In this document: piece after piece, positions 13,201 through 23,000 of the stretch | How positions within the stretch are numbered: position 1 is the stretch's first letter | How the letters are laid out: each line of letters opens with the position of its first letter | Source of the DNA: Rhyzopertha dominica | Lineage: Eukaryota > Arthropoda > Insecta > Coleoptera > Bostrichidae | Length of the DNA: 64,000 nucleotides | Direction of reading: 5' to 3' | Assembly: GCA_025024175.1 (NCBI GenBank) | Contig: QCXZ01000064.1 | Coordinates: 37,841,325-37,905,324 of the forward strand | Notes under the pieces: model-generated | The model's input: the letters and a program-made list of their open reading frames with translations, nothing else | Told to the model about the DNA's origin: nothing | The model's database searches: none | Program-made: the position numbers and the translations under genes

Positions 13201-14683
13201 TTTTGTTAAAATTTGTTCAATTCTGTGTGAAATTTAGATGGGGCTATAGTTGGGCACCAGTCCAATTTTAAAAAAATTATTTTATTAAAATATGGGAACT
13301 GTTAATTAATGACTGAATACTCTACTTCTTATTATATTCGTTTCTTTTATCCCTCTTGTTAGTTACATTAATTTACGTCTGCATTTGACAAAGAAAAACT
13401 TAAAATTCATGATGGGGCTAATAGTTATGATCCCCAGTTTATTATCAACTTTTATGGGCATTATGTTTACTAATAAATACTTTTCTTTTAGTCCCTGGAA
13501 TGCCAACAAATGTTACATACGAAATTGTGAATTGTCACAATAATACCGACTTCTGCCATTTGAATGTCAGCTGGAGGCACCCATATGATCAAAAGGGCAG
13601 TATTACCGAATTTAATATTATCTTAAATGAAACTGAGCCAGATTACTTAAGTGTGTCCTCTCACATACATGAGGTGTTAAAAGTTCAGAGCAATGGTTAC
13701 CTTCCACAGTACACCTACCAGGTGAATTTATTCTGATCTACAAAACAAATCTAAACAATAAGCAATCTTTGTTTCAGATAAAATATTTACCATACAGTAC
13801 CAGTTATGAACTTGCCGTTCAATCTGTTAATGAGAAGTATAAAAGTGATTTTGCAAAGATTAACGTAAAGACAGATGATTTAGGTAGTTACATTGACCAA
13901 AGGCCAAGATTGGTGGATGTAACAAATTCGTCTTTTACTTTTGTTTTGCCTAAACTTGATTGGCGACTGTCGGCAGCTTCTGTAACTGCAATTGTACAGG
14001 ATTATGATAAACAAAAAATAACGAATGCATTAGGGATGAAACTGGAAGAGGACGATTTGTGCAACGCTTTTGGAAATACATGGGTAGCAGCGAAATTTGA
14101 GGTAAAACATAAAAAAATTTTTTATGAAAACTACAATGTTCCAAGTCATTTTTACTAATTTACAAAAATCAAAAGTTATCTTATTTTTTTCAACTGAGTT
14201 TAAATTTTTACAGCTTGGTGCTGAAACACAAGAATTTACCATTGGAAACGTTGGTACTCATGATAGCAATAACAGCTCTTATAAAAGTCTTCAACCACAG
14301 ACAAGGTACTGTTTAACATTCATTATTGTTAACAAGTACCGAGAAAAGGAACATAGAATAGTGTACTATGAAAAAGATCTGTATACTAAACCGCTACACA
14401 AAGAAATACATGAACATAATGCACATGTGCATTTGTATGTTTTAGCTTTCATGTTGCTTTGTGTACCTATTGGATTTCTGGTTTACAGGTAAACCTCTTT
14501 CTAACAAACATCAAATAAGATATCATTTTCGCTTTTTGTTTTTATTGCAGGTACCTCAAGAAGCGAAAGCAGAGTATTGTTAAAGCTGGGCAAGAAGAAA
14601 ATGTATATGAAACTTTGCCTTTTGAAGACTGTGATGGCCAATGTGTCTACAACGAAACTTATGATAAGCTAATTCATGAATGA
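1273..14683 (+). CDS. Type I membrane protein with PF12248-like, MAM-like and fibronectin III domains
   Basis: Fifteen coding exons join in frame into about 1026 residues: 1273-1471, 2171-2308, 2368-2618, 5603-5792, 5842-6005, 6064-6211, 6274-6405, 6464-6564, 6644-6824, 7869-8174, 10630-10938, 13492-13721, 13778-14101, 14214-14488, 14551-14683. Residues 1-20 are a signal peptide. Residues about 113-225 resemble the farnesoic acid O-methyltransferase domain (PF12248), with an AEIYLCEG...YYINVGD pattern. Residues about 260-363 look MAM-like and end in VDDVRVC. Residues about 408-945 hold about five fibronectin III domains with LxPxTxY signatures; exons 10 and 11 are symmetric phase-1 modules of one domain each. 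One membrane segment lies near 962-982. The 44-residue tail carries YETL and YDKL, which fit the YxxPhi sorting motif. I recognise no kinase or phosphatase domain. The ligand and role are unknown. Exon borders are inferred from splice sites and open frames. Confidence 0.82.
2961..3450. mobile_element. Fold-back MITE-like repeat
   Basis: The two ends are inverted repeats. CTGATCTCTAAATAACTG at about 2992-3009 is perfectly complementary to the segment near 3393-3410, and both arms continue with related GATGTCGC and ACTGG blocks. The right arm has about 30 extra bases between two matching blocks, so one arm has an indel. There is no coding capacity. It sits in intron 3 of the membrane-protein gene. 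The terminal bases and target duplication are not resolved. Confidence 0.6.
4150..4345 (+). mobile_element. tRNA-derived SINE, copy A
   Basis: The head carries a degenerate tRNA-like stretch with a box-B-like GTTTGAGTCC near 4212. The body and tail (AGTGTATGT..., TAATGAG..., GGCAGGACCAATAAATAAAT) align over the full length with the element at 49880-50065 on the other strand. The shared tRNA-like head, middle and tail show one SINE family. The A/T-rich tail (AAATA repeats) resembles the 3' ends of the LINEs in this window. Confidence 0.7.
4346..5602. other. Intron sequence with nothing recognised
   Basis: This AT-rich part of intron 3 of the membrane-protein gene has no open frame of interest, no clear inverted repeat and no match to the other repeats in the window. 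It ends in a T-rich tract and the acceptor before exon 4 at 5603. Confidence 0.5.
7095..7825. mobile_element. Penelope-like element remnant, inverted arms (PLE-A)
   Basis: The segment 7105-7250 matches, in reverse complement, the 3' tail of the element at 25687-26190. The segment 7375-7825 matches the same tail in direct orientation (shared AAACAACAGGACAGACAT-like, AAACACTCATACTTT-like and CAAACCTACAAAAATAAAC-like blocks). This is two PLE tails facing outward from a short centre. No reverse transcriptase or GIY-YIG coding remains. The right arm ends about 40 bases before exon 10 of the host gene, so the acceptor region abuts transposon DNA. Confidence 0.65.
8820..9300 (-). pseudogene. Decayed mariner-type transposase fragment
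   Basis: Read on the minus strand in shifting frames, the segment shows mariner landmarks. A TGDET stretch is followed by an aromatic-His position (first catalytic Asp region). An ISYGSACK-like helix-turn-helix end lies upstream, and KVTLTFFF lies downstream, where mariners have GKVMLTVFWD. Stop codons and frame shifts are frequent. It lies in the intron between exons 10 and 11 of the membrane-protein gene. Ends are not resolved. Confidence 0.55.
9682..10260 (-). repeat. Unassigned repeat ending in a (TAA)n run
   Basis: A (TAA)6-7 microsatellite lies at 9681-9699. On the minus strand it follows about 550 bases of higher complexity, with a 61-codon open frame at 10058-10243 that matches nothing I know. 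A simple trinucleotide tail after a unique body is typical of a non-LTR retrotransposon 3' end, but I see no reverse transcriptase motif, so this is only suggestive. Confidence 0.3.
11051..12295 (+). mobile_element. hAT-superfamily transposon remnant with AATTAC-rich ends
   Basis: Both ends (11051-11230 and 12115-12295) are dense in GTAATTACAATTACTT-like motifs. The outer tips are imperfect inverted repeats (CAGTGTTGTTAA at the left, CAATGATGTTAA read inward from the right). Between them, about 11709-11850 on the plus strand encodes LPSSAPVERMISSAGHIL, the C-terminal dimerisation signature of hAT transposases, with a downstream NKEFEKLLFL. Upstream coding is broken by stops. I found no convincing 8-bp target duplication, so the tips may be eroded. 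Confidence 0.75.
12604..13439 (+). mobile_element. Tc3-like Tc1/mariner element, internally deleted
   Basis: The 836-bp element is flanked by TA on both sides (12602-12603 and 13440-13441). The termini are inverted repeats: CACTGGGGAACATAACTATA at the left, and the complement of 13411-13439 at the right. Related inner copies lie at 12787-12804 and 13238-13262, about 175 bp in from each end. An open frame at 12899-13120 encodes 73 residues starting MPRGRYQRDMEKGKI, with a paired-like helix-turn-helix typical of Tc3 transposases. The catalytic DDE domain is missing. It sits in the intron before exon 12 of the membrane-protein gene. Confidence 0.82.
12899..13120 (+). CDS. Truncated Tc3-like transposase, DNA-binding domain only
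   Basis: The 73-codon frame keeps the N-terminal helix-turn-helix: EKGKI, then GFSRRKIAQRINRSRKVV, then NYL and NPEQYG. This is the part of Tc3-family transposases that binds the terminal repeats. It then runs into KKKYSPRANIGTKNIK and a stop, where a full enzyme would continue into a second DNA-binding helix set and the DDE domain. The frame is intact from ATG to stop. Whether it is translated is unknown; it lies within a host-gene intron on the same strand. Confidence 0.6.
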   Translation: MPRGRYQRDMEKGKILAFWDEGFSRRKIAQRINRSRKVVANYLRNPEQYGTNKKCGPKKKYSPRANIGTKNIK

Positions 14684-14807
14684 AATTGTGTTATTTGTGT
14701 GATACTATTTTTTTAATTATTTGATGAACAATTTCTGAACAAACTTATGATTTTTTTTGTTATGTAGGTAATTTAGTTTTGTATTTTATTTTCTTACTAA
14801 CTGTGAT

Positions 14808-14813
14808 AATAAA
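14808..14813 (+). promoter_or_regulatory. Poly(A) signal AATAAA of the membrane-protein gene
   Basis: The first AATAAA downstream of the TGA at 14681-14683 lies 125 bases away in an AT-rich stretch. It is the likely cleavage signal. No transcript evidence is available. Confidence 0.5.
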
Positions 14814-17085
14814 TTAGCTCAAAAGAAAAAAGAATTTATTTTTGGTATCTTAAACATATATACTTACTAGATATCTTATTTATTGTTCCTTTTTTGATAA
14901 AACTTCCATTATAATTACGTCTATGCCATGTTTAGTTCTCCACAGACGAGTCGATGATGCCATATGGCCACTAGATGGCATGGTGTCATCTACACTGTAA
15001 TTTTCGCAACACTTCCATTATTTATTATTCATGTTCTACTTAATACATAAAAAGGGAGCACCAAATTAGCACAGTGGTTATTACTTTGGTACAACTACTG
15101 GCTCAATTCCTAAACAGAGCTACTAACTAAAGCCTTAACGAACCATGCTATAATGACCATCATCATAGCATCCAATTTACATTATTTTGGAAATGTACGT
15201 GGAAGCTATAGTATTGATACCGAGCCAGTTTGTTCAAATCTCTGCTTTAAGTTGAAAAACACCATTACATTAGGATGTGTACGTTCAGGAAAGTGTTGCC
15301 CATAAATTCTTGAAGGAAGTAAGGTATTTCTTTCCGTTTCACCCAATAAATAAATCATTATTAAGCAGTTCCTCTTGAGTAAACATTTTTGTAGTTTTCT
15401 GGTGAAACAGATATTCGCATGAAGCACAATAACAAAGCAACTGCGAAACGCCAACATTACTAACCTAATAATCCGATATTATTTAAGTTTATCAAAAGAA
15501 TGCATATTTCTCAAAAACTGCTGGCTGCAGATGCCAATAATCTGGTATTATTAGGAACGATATTTAATTTTACGTCTGATGGCGTAAGAACAAAAAAAGA
15601 AAGTTAGTCCTGTTTAGAAAACAAATGTTGCCATCAATAGATATTTTACAATGTAACAAGATTTGTTCAAGTAGTATCTGAAAATGATTATCCATTTGCT
15701 TTAGAATCGAATTATGAAAACCGCCGCTTATCTTCCATTAGTTGGACGATGGGTATTAAAAAAATAATATTTAACTTCTCGTTAAACACTGCAAACTTCA
15801 AATTCTTCAGTGAATATGAAATAACTAAGCACAGAAATTAAGAAACAGTGTGACTTGGACATTACTAATAAATAAACCGTTTGGGAAAAAAAGGTAGACG
15901 GTATAAAAAATATATTAAACAATGAATCTGTGACCCTACCCATTTTAAAACAACAAAGGAAGCTTCCGAAATCATGCAAAGCTGGTATAAAGGGTGATCA
16001 AATACTGATGCAACTTTCTGAAGATTAAGGCTGAAATTCAAACACGAGAAGAGTAAGGAGAAAACAACAAGATACATTAAAAGGAATGTCTACTGTTGTG
16101 CGTAAATCACAACAAACCTGTGCCAGAGACAACTATTTATAAAAAATATATCTCTTTAACTCTAGACATATATCAAAGTAGAACTAAATGTTTGTAATTA
16201 AATGCAAGTTGTAGTAATTTATTCTGTTTCACAATTATTGGTTAATTCTAATAGTATTTTACACGTTTGTGATATGTCCAGTTTTATTGACTTTTTAGAA
16301 TCGGAAGAATATATTTGTTTTTTTTTTTGAGTACAGATAATTTTTCCTATGGAACAAATATCTACTGTGCCAGCACCTGAAAATGTATTGTGTATTGTGT
16401 TGTTGTTTGTAAAGTACATATTATATTTTAATAATAACTCAAAACTGTCCTATGGTGAATCCGTATTCATTACCAATGACAGTTTTTAGTGTTTCGAAAT
16501 AAGCGACATTCATTATCTTTGGTTTGGATGCCTCAAAGTTTTAATACTTAAATATATGAAACTTATATATATGAAAGTATGAAACAGCAGAAGATTATAT
16601 TCAACTGAATTAAAAAACTAGAGGTGCGAGAAATGTCGCTTAGCGCTTTTACATTCTCATCGTGGATTAGCACCTTTCTAAAGAGTGATTATTTCACCAC
16701 TAAAGTTAGCAGTTCCTTTTAGCTAACAATCACACATAGTAGCAATATGCAAAAAATCACCATATAGCAGAAAATCACAACCCTGTTGTACGCCATACCT
16801 TCTTACCTTCTGCTAAAATAGGGTCCCTAGACATATCTAGGTAGGGACTTTATGTCAAATGCGTAATGTAGTGGCGGAAGTGGCGGCTACTATCTAAACT
16901 AAAAATATCAGTGCTCAGCGCGAAAAACCTAAACATGAAAATCGATAATGTAAGGAATAATTGAAAAAGGCCAATTTCCTTACACGAGATGTTTTTTCTA
17001 ATCGATATGGGAAAACCAATCTCCTAAGTGCTCATTAGAGAGAAGGAGTGTTATTTTAATATGGATACGGACATGTATTTCTAAA
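14814..17085. other. Intergenic region between the membrane-protein gene and CEP104
   Basis: No gene is visible. A weak tRNA-like stretch (AGCACAGTGGTTATTAC, then GGCTCAATTCC) at 15076-15118 may be a degraded SINE. At 16823-16848 GTCCCTA and TAGGGAC can pair, and an inner CCTAGA/TCTAGG pair competes with that stem. The last 250 bases presumably hold the CEP104 promoter, but I see no confident TATA box or initiator. Confidence 0.4.
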
Positions 17086-20000
17086 ATGCCTAAAATTATA
17101 CAATTTACTATTGTCCATGCCACAGGTAATAAGATTATATTTTACCGTACTGTTTAATGATTTATCGTATAAACAGATGAAGATCCGAAATATAGAGCAG
17201 CTGAGTTGAATACGCATGGACCCACAGTGAAAGGCTGGCGTTCACCGAAAAATTGTGAATACCCGCTGGAGATAGTGCTGCAGCTAGAGAGACGATGTTC
17301 CGTTAGCAAAATACAGTTCTTAGCTCATCAATATCTAATACGTAAAGAATTATTAGCCAATATCAAACATTTGTGATTAATCAAAACATTTTGTAGCGTC
17401 CAAGATTGAATTACTATGCAGTAACGAAGACACGAACACTGTGAATGATGTGATGGCTCTCAAATGGGACTATCTAGGTTACATAACTTTGTCAGATAAT
17501 CAAAGTAGCAGCTTTAAAAGCAGAGAGCTTAAATCGGCAAAGGTCCCAACATGTGTGGCGACATTTATTAAACTGAAATTAGGGAAGAACCACAATAATT
17601 CATATAATACATACAACCAAGTTAGTTTGATAGCGATTAACGTGCTCGGGAATGAAACGGAAGTGAGGAGATCTTCTACGACTGATGATAGTTTAGATGA
17701 TAGGCTGTGCTCAATTCTGAATGATCCCGAGTATATTTCACCTTACGATGATTTGGCATTTGATATGTACGTAGATACTGAGGTGGCGAAGATTATTCGT
17801 GATATGGAAGTAAAAAAGCATCTTGCTGTTTTAAGTATGTTAGCATGAATTTTTGGACGAAATTGGTAATTTTGGTATTTTCAGATGAAAGGTTTGAATA
17901 TGCGAGAAAACTAAAGCATGCCATGGAAAGCTTAAGGGTTGCTGGAGAAAAACTAGGCAAATATGAATTGGAAAAGAGACATGCTATTGAACTGGAAGAC
18001 TATGAGAGAGCAAGGCAGAAAAAGAATCAGATGGATGAATACAGGGCCAATGCATATGAACAGATTTGTGTTGAACAGCTACTAGAACAAAATGGGGTTA
18101 GTGTTTTTGTTTTGGGTGATGTCACCCTTACAGTTCCCTTTTTTCCGAAATTCAGATTTTTTTTTTCACATAATGTAACGGTATGTATGCTGTACTTTTG
18201 GCAAAAACCAAAATGGAACAAGCACAAGCAGATTACGTTAGGACTTTACTGACACTTTTTCATCAAATAAAGCCCCTGCTGTTAGAGGGCGTTACCATAG
18301 ATACTCTGCAAGGGAGATAAATGCTATGTAAATATGAAGAATAACAGGAATGAGGAGCAGTCAGGTACTTTCATGGCCCATCTGTTGCTAATTTTATGGC
18401 TATAAAAGAACCCCACTTGCAAATTAGCATTTCTACCATTGTTTCTCCATAGTGGGCAAATTTCTTCAAAAGAAATTATTTTTGCACTAAAGCCTGAGTG
18501 TCAACCCTGACCGGATTTCAGAACTAGTTTTACTTTATAGTAGCGATTTCTGAATAAATTTAAGATTGGAGATAATTTAAATACTTATATTTATATGTTT
18601 TAAATCAAAATTATATTTTTTTGAAAATAAAGATAAATGCCAGTGTTCATCGTAACACTTAAACTTATCTTATATACTATGATCTATTTTTCGAGTGCTT
18701 TTGACCGTCTCGATCATACTATACTCATACATAAATTGTCTACAACTGGATTGTCTCCGTCACTTTTGCAGTTTTTCTCGTCCTACTTAGTGGGTCGGCG
18801 GCAGTACGTCGGGTACCGCGGACATGTGTCTCCTGCTTTCTATGTTACCTCAGGTGTCCCTCAGGGCTCCGTTTTGGGACCTTTGCTTTTCATCATATAT
18901 GTCAATGATATTTCGATACGACTTAAATGTCATAGTTTACTGTATGCCGACGATTTAAAGCTGTTTGCCTCTCTTCAGTCCCTTGATGATGCACATAATC
19001 TTCAAAACGATCTCGAAAGTATTGAAAATTGGTGTCTGGACAATAATTTACCGCTGAATATACAAAAATGTTTTGCATGTTCATATTACAGGGTCCATAA
19101 TCCAATTATTTTCGACTACATTATAGGCGAGGACAAGCTATCCCGACGCGATACCATAAAAGACCTTGGAGTTATCTTTGACAGAAACTTGAGTTTTGTC
19201 CCCCATGTAACTGACTGTATTGCGCGCTCATATAGAATGTTAGGCTTCATTATTAGACATGTAAAAAAATTTACGGATGTTGCTGCGCTGAAGCTTTTGT
19301 ATTTTGCGTATGTACGCTCAAAATTAGAGTATTGCTCCGTCGTATGGGCTCCAGGATATGGCAGCTACATCGATAATTTAGAAAGTGTACAAAGACGTTT
19401 TCTTAAATTCTTGTCTTTTACTTCTAATGGTGTCTATCCAGCTGTAGGTTACCCTAACGATCTATTGTTAAAAAAATTTGAAATGCACAGTTTATTTGCT
19501 CGTAGAAAGCTTCATTCAATTATATTTCTATATAAAATAATATCTGGGCAGGTGCATTGTACATCCTTACTTGTGCAATTGTACTTCAGAGTTCCGCGAC
19601 CAGCTAGTCGTAATATCGATTGTTTTTTTATTTAGCTTACGTTCATACAAATTTACTTAAGTTTTCTCCTGTGTACGTTATGTGCAGTAACTACAATTCT
19701 GTCTGTGATTTACTTGACATTTGCTCCTGTAGTGTTCGTGAAATCGAGAATTGTGTATGCCCTCCTTATGTGTAATATCTTATTATTATTGTTATTTCCC
19801 TCACCTGTAATTGGCTTCGGCTGTTTGGTGATGTATCCAAATAAATAAATAAATAAATTCAATGGATGGCCACCCTTTAAGCAGTGACAAGAATGTGCAG
19901 ATTGCATAATGTCAGCGATCTCACTACAGCTGACTACTACTTGCAACATGAAATCAGTGGAAAACTGCAACACTATGTAAAATAAAGGAAAATGTACCAA

Positions 20001-23000
20001 ACAAAAGTTGTCCATATAATTCTGCATTTCTTGAAAATATTTTCAAAGCTGGTGGACATCCTGTTATGCCGGAAATCTTCTTCAGCCCTATGATGTATCA
20101 TTCCTTGCTGTTTTAACATAACAAGATAGCAAGCCTTATAAAATCGAAACATAACATATCCCTTTTTGTTATTCGACATGTTACTTAATGCGGTTCGATA
20201 TGCAGTAGAACGAAACAAAATGATACGTAAAAACAGAGGTGCAACGAAACAAGTTGCAAACCAGTGTAGTTATGAACATTTAAAATTGTAAAGGGGTATA
20301 GAAATGCCAGATAGATGTCATAAAATCTGAAATTATACCTGAGTGTAGAAAATCCAAATTGGTGGAACAAAATAAGCCTCCGTTTATTAACCTTCCATAC
20401 GATTTCCTATTTTGTATTTCATTTTATTTTGTGTCTCTGTGGTGTTAGCGTTATACGATCCTGTAAATTTGTATATACATATACATATGTATAATTTGGA
20501 AAAAAAACTAATTTTCGACTTACAAAGCCAATGTAATCCCTTTATGAATGTTTGCTAGCTAACAAAATTACAGTCATAATAATAATGTCAGAGAAGCAGT
20601 AAATTGGCGCATGAGCAAAAATACCATGTTACTGCTAATACAACCTGGCTACCCACTATTTAACATGGTCGAATCGTGTTACAACTGTTTTACTATGTAC
20701 TACTTCACTGCACATGTTTTGTTCTAAGCTGTTTGATATTGTTACTGATCACCCAAATGACACTTTCATAGTATGTGGAGATTTCAACTTACCAGGTATT
20801 TGCTGGACTTATGAACCCATTACTAAATATTATAAACCTACTAATATTACAGATCTGCGCTCTAACTTACTTATTGATTCCGTTTCCTTCACAGGATTAA
20901 GACAATACAATGGTAATGTTAACATATTCGGTAACACTCTAGATTTGATTTTCAATAATAATTTCAAGATACAAGATTTAAGTATTGGTCAGTCCCAGAG
21001 GATAATCATCATAATACCATCGAATTTAATATTGATGTAATTCATAATTTTCGTGGAAACACTATGAAATTAAATACTTTTAATTTTCATCGTACAAATT
21101 ATGATGCTGTCAATAATGTACTTAGTAATGTAAATTGGGATAATGAATTACTTAATTCCAACACGGAGACTGCCGTACACAATTTTTATTCAATCATCAA
21201 TAATACGATCGATTCCCATGTTCAGCGACGCATCAAACGTAATCAATGCTACAATTAAAGTAATTCTTGAAAAAAGAAAGTTCCACACTCGCTGGAAAAA
21301 AATATCTTAACAATATTATTTGACTTTCAAATTATTAAGAGGCCATTCAAAATTCTTAATTGAAGTTGATTACCGAAAATATATTCAATCCGTAGAAATT
21401 AGCATTCAATCTAATTCAAAATACATTTGGCAATTTATTCGGAATAAAAAACATTCCACCGTTTTTCCAAATAACATCAAATATAACGGCCATGAGGCAT
21501 ACAATGTGCAAGCTATTTGTGAAACATTTGCCAATTATTTTTCTTCTGTTTTTGAATTATCGTCTAACTCTACTTTGAATACGATTGATATAAATAATTT
21601 CAGTTTCTTACTTTGATCAATATTATATTTCTCAGAATGATATTCAACACAAGCTACATAAACTTGCCAGTAAAGGGGCTGGCCCGGATGGAATACCTGC
21701 GTATTTTATCATTAACTGCAAAAACTCTCTGATTAAACCACTACATATGATATTTAATAAATCATTAAAAGAGGGTTGTTTTTCTTCTATTTGGAAAACC
21801 GCCTTTATCACACCCGTTTTTAAATCTGGTAATACTTATCTTGTTGAAAATTATAGACCGATCTCTAAACTATGTATTTTTGGAAAACTATTCGAGAGTA
21901 TAATATTTGATTACTTATTTTTTGATATAAAATCTCTGTTAAACGTCGAACAACACGGTTTCATTGCGAATAGATCCGCTGAAACGAATCTTTTCCTTTA
22001 TGTCGAATATCTATTACAAAATTTAAATAACAGATGCCAGGTTGATTTAGTGTATACCGATTTCAGCAAAGCTTTCGACAAAGTTGACCATTATATTTTA
22101 TTACGAAAGCTTGTTGGTATCGGGGTGCACGGCCACCTCTTGGACTGGTTTAAATCTTATATTCGAGATCGAAGTCAAATAGTCTCGCTCGGATCTACCA
22201 CATCCGAAGCAGTATTAGTAACATCTGGTGTGCCGCAGGGCCTTTATTGTTCAATATATACATTAATGATATCTCTAAATGCTTTCAGTTCTCTAAATAT
22301 ATAATGTACGCCGATGATTTGAAAATCTATCACAGCATTACTTGTCAGGATGATATAATAAAATTGCAAAATGATTTAAATAATCTCTCACAATATTGCA
22401 GCGATAACAATTTACATTTAAACCTCAAAAAGTGCCATCACTACCTTTACTAGAAACAATTTTATAATACCAACAGCATTTTCCCTATCGACCGGCGTCC
22501 TGCAAACTGTTAAGCAAGTGCGTGACTTGGGTGTTACTCTTGATTCAAAATTACTTTNTGACCAACACANTAACAGTATTACGATAAAAGCTAATAGAAT
22601 GTTGGGTTTCCTTTGTCGGAGTTGTCAAGCGTTTAAAAATCCTAACACAATACGAAACCTTTATATTGCTTATGTGGTCAGTTTGCTAAACTACTGTTCT
22701 GTAATTTGGAATCCCTGCTATAATACCTATATTGAACAAATAGAAAATGTTCAGAAAAAGTTTGTAAGGTATATTAACAAAAAATGCTTTCCCTCAATTG
22801 TTGAACGGCGCCTTATTTATTGCAAATTAAATATATTGCAGCTTGATAGTGTAAGGAAAGTTAATGATATTAGGTTCCTATTTAAAATTATTAATAACAG
22901 AATCGACTCCAGTGACATTATTGACAGTATTAAACTTATAGTTCCCTCTTACCTAACTCGCCATATGAATTTATTTCAAATCGATATATCTAACACAAAC

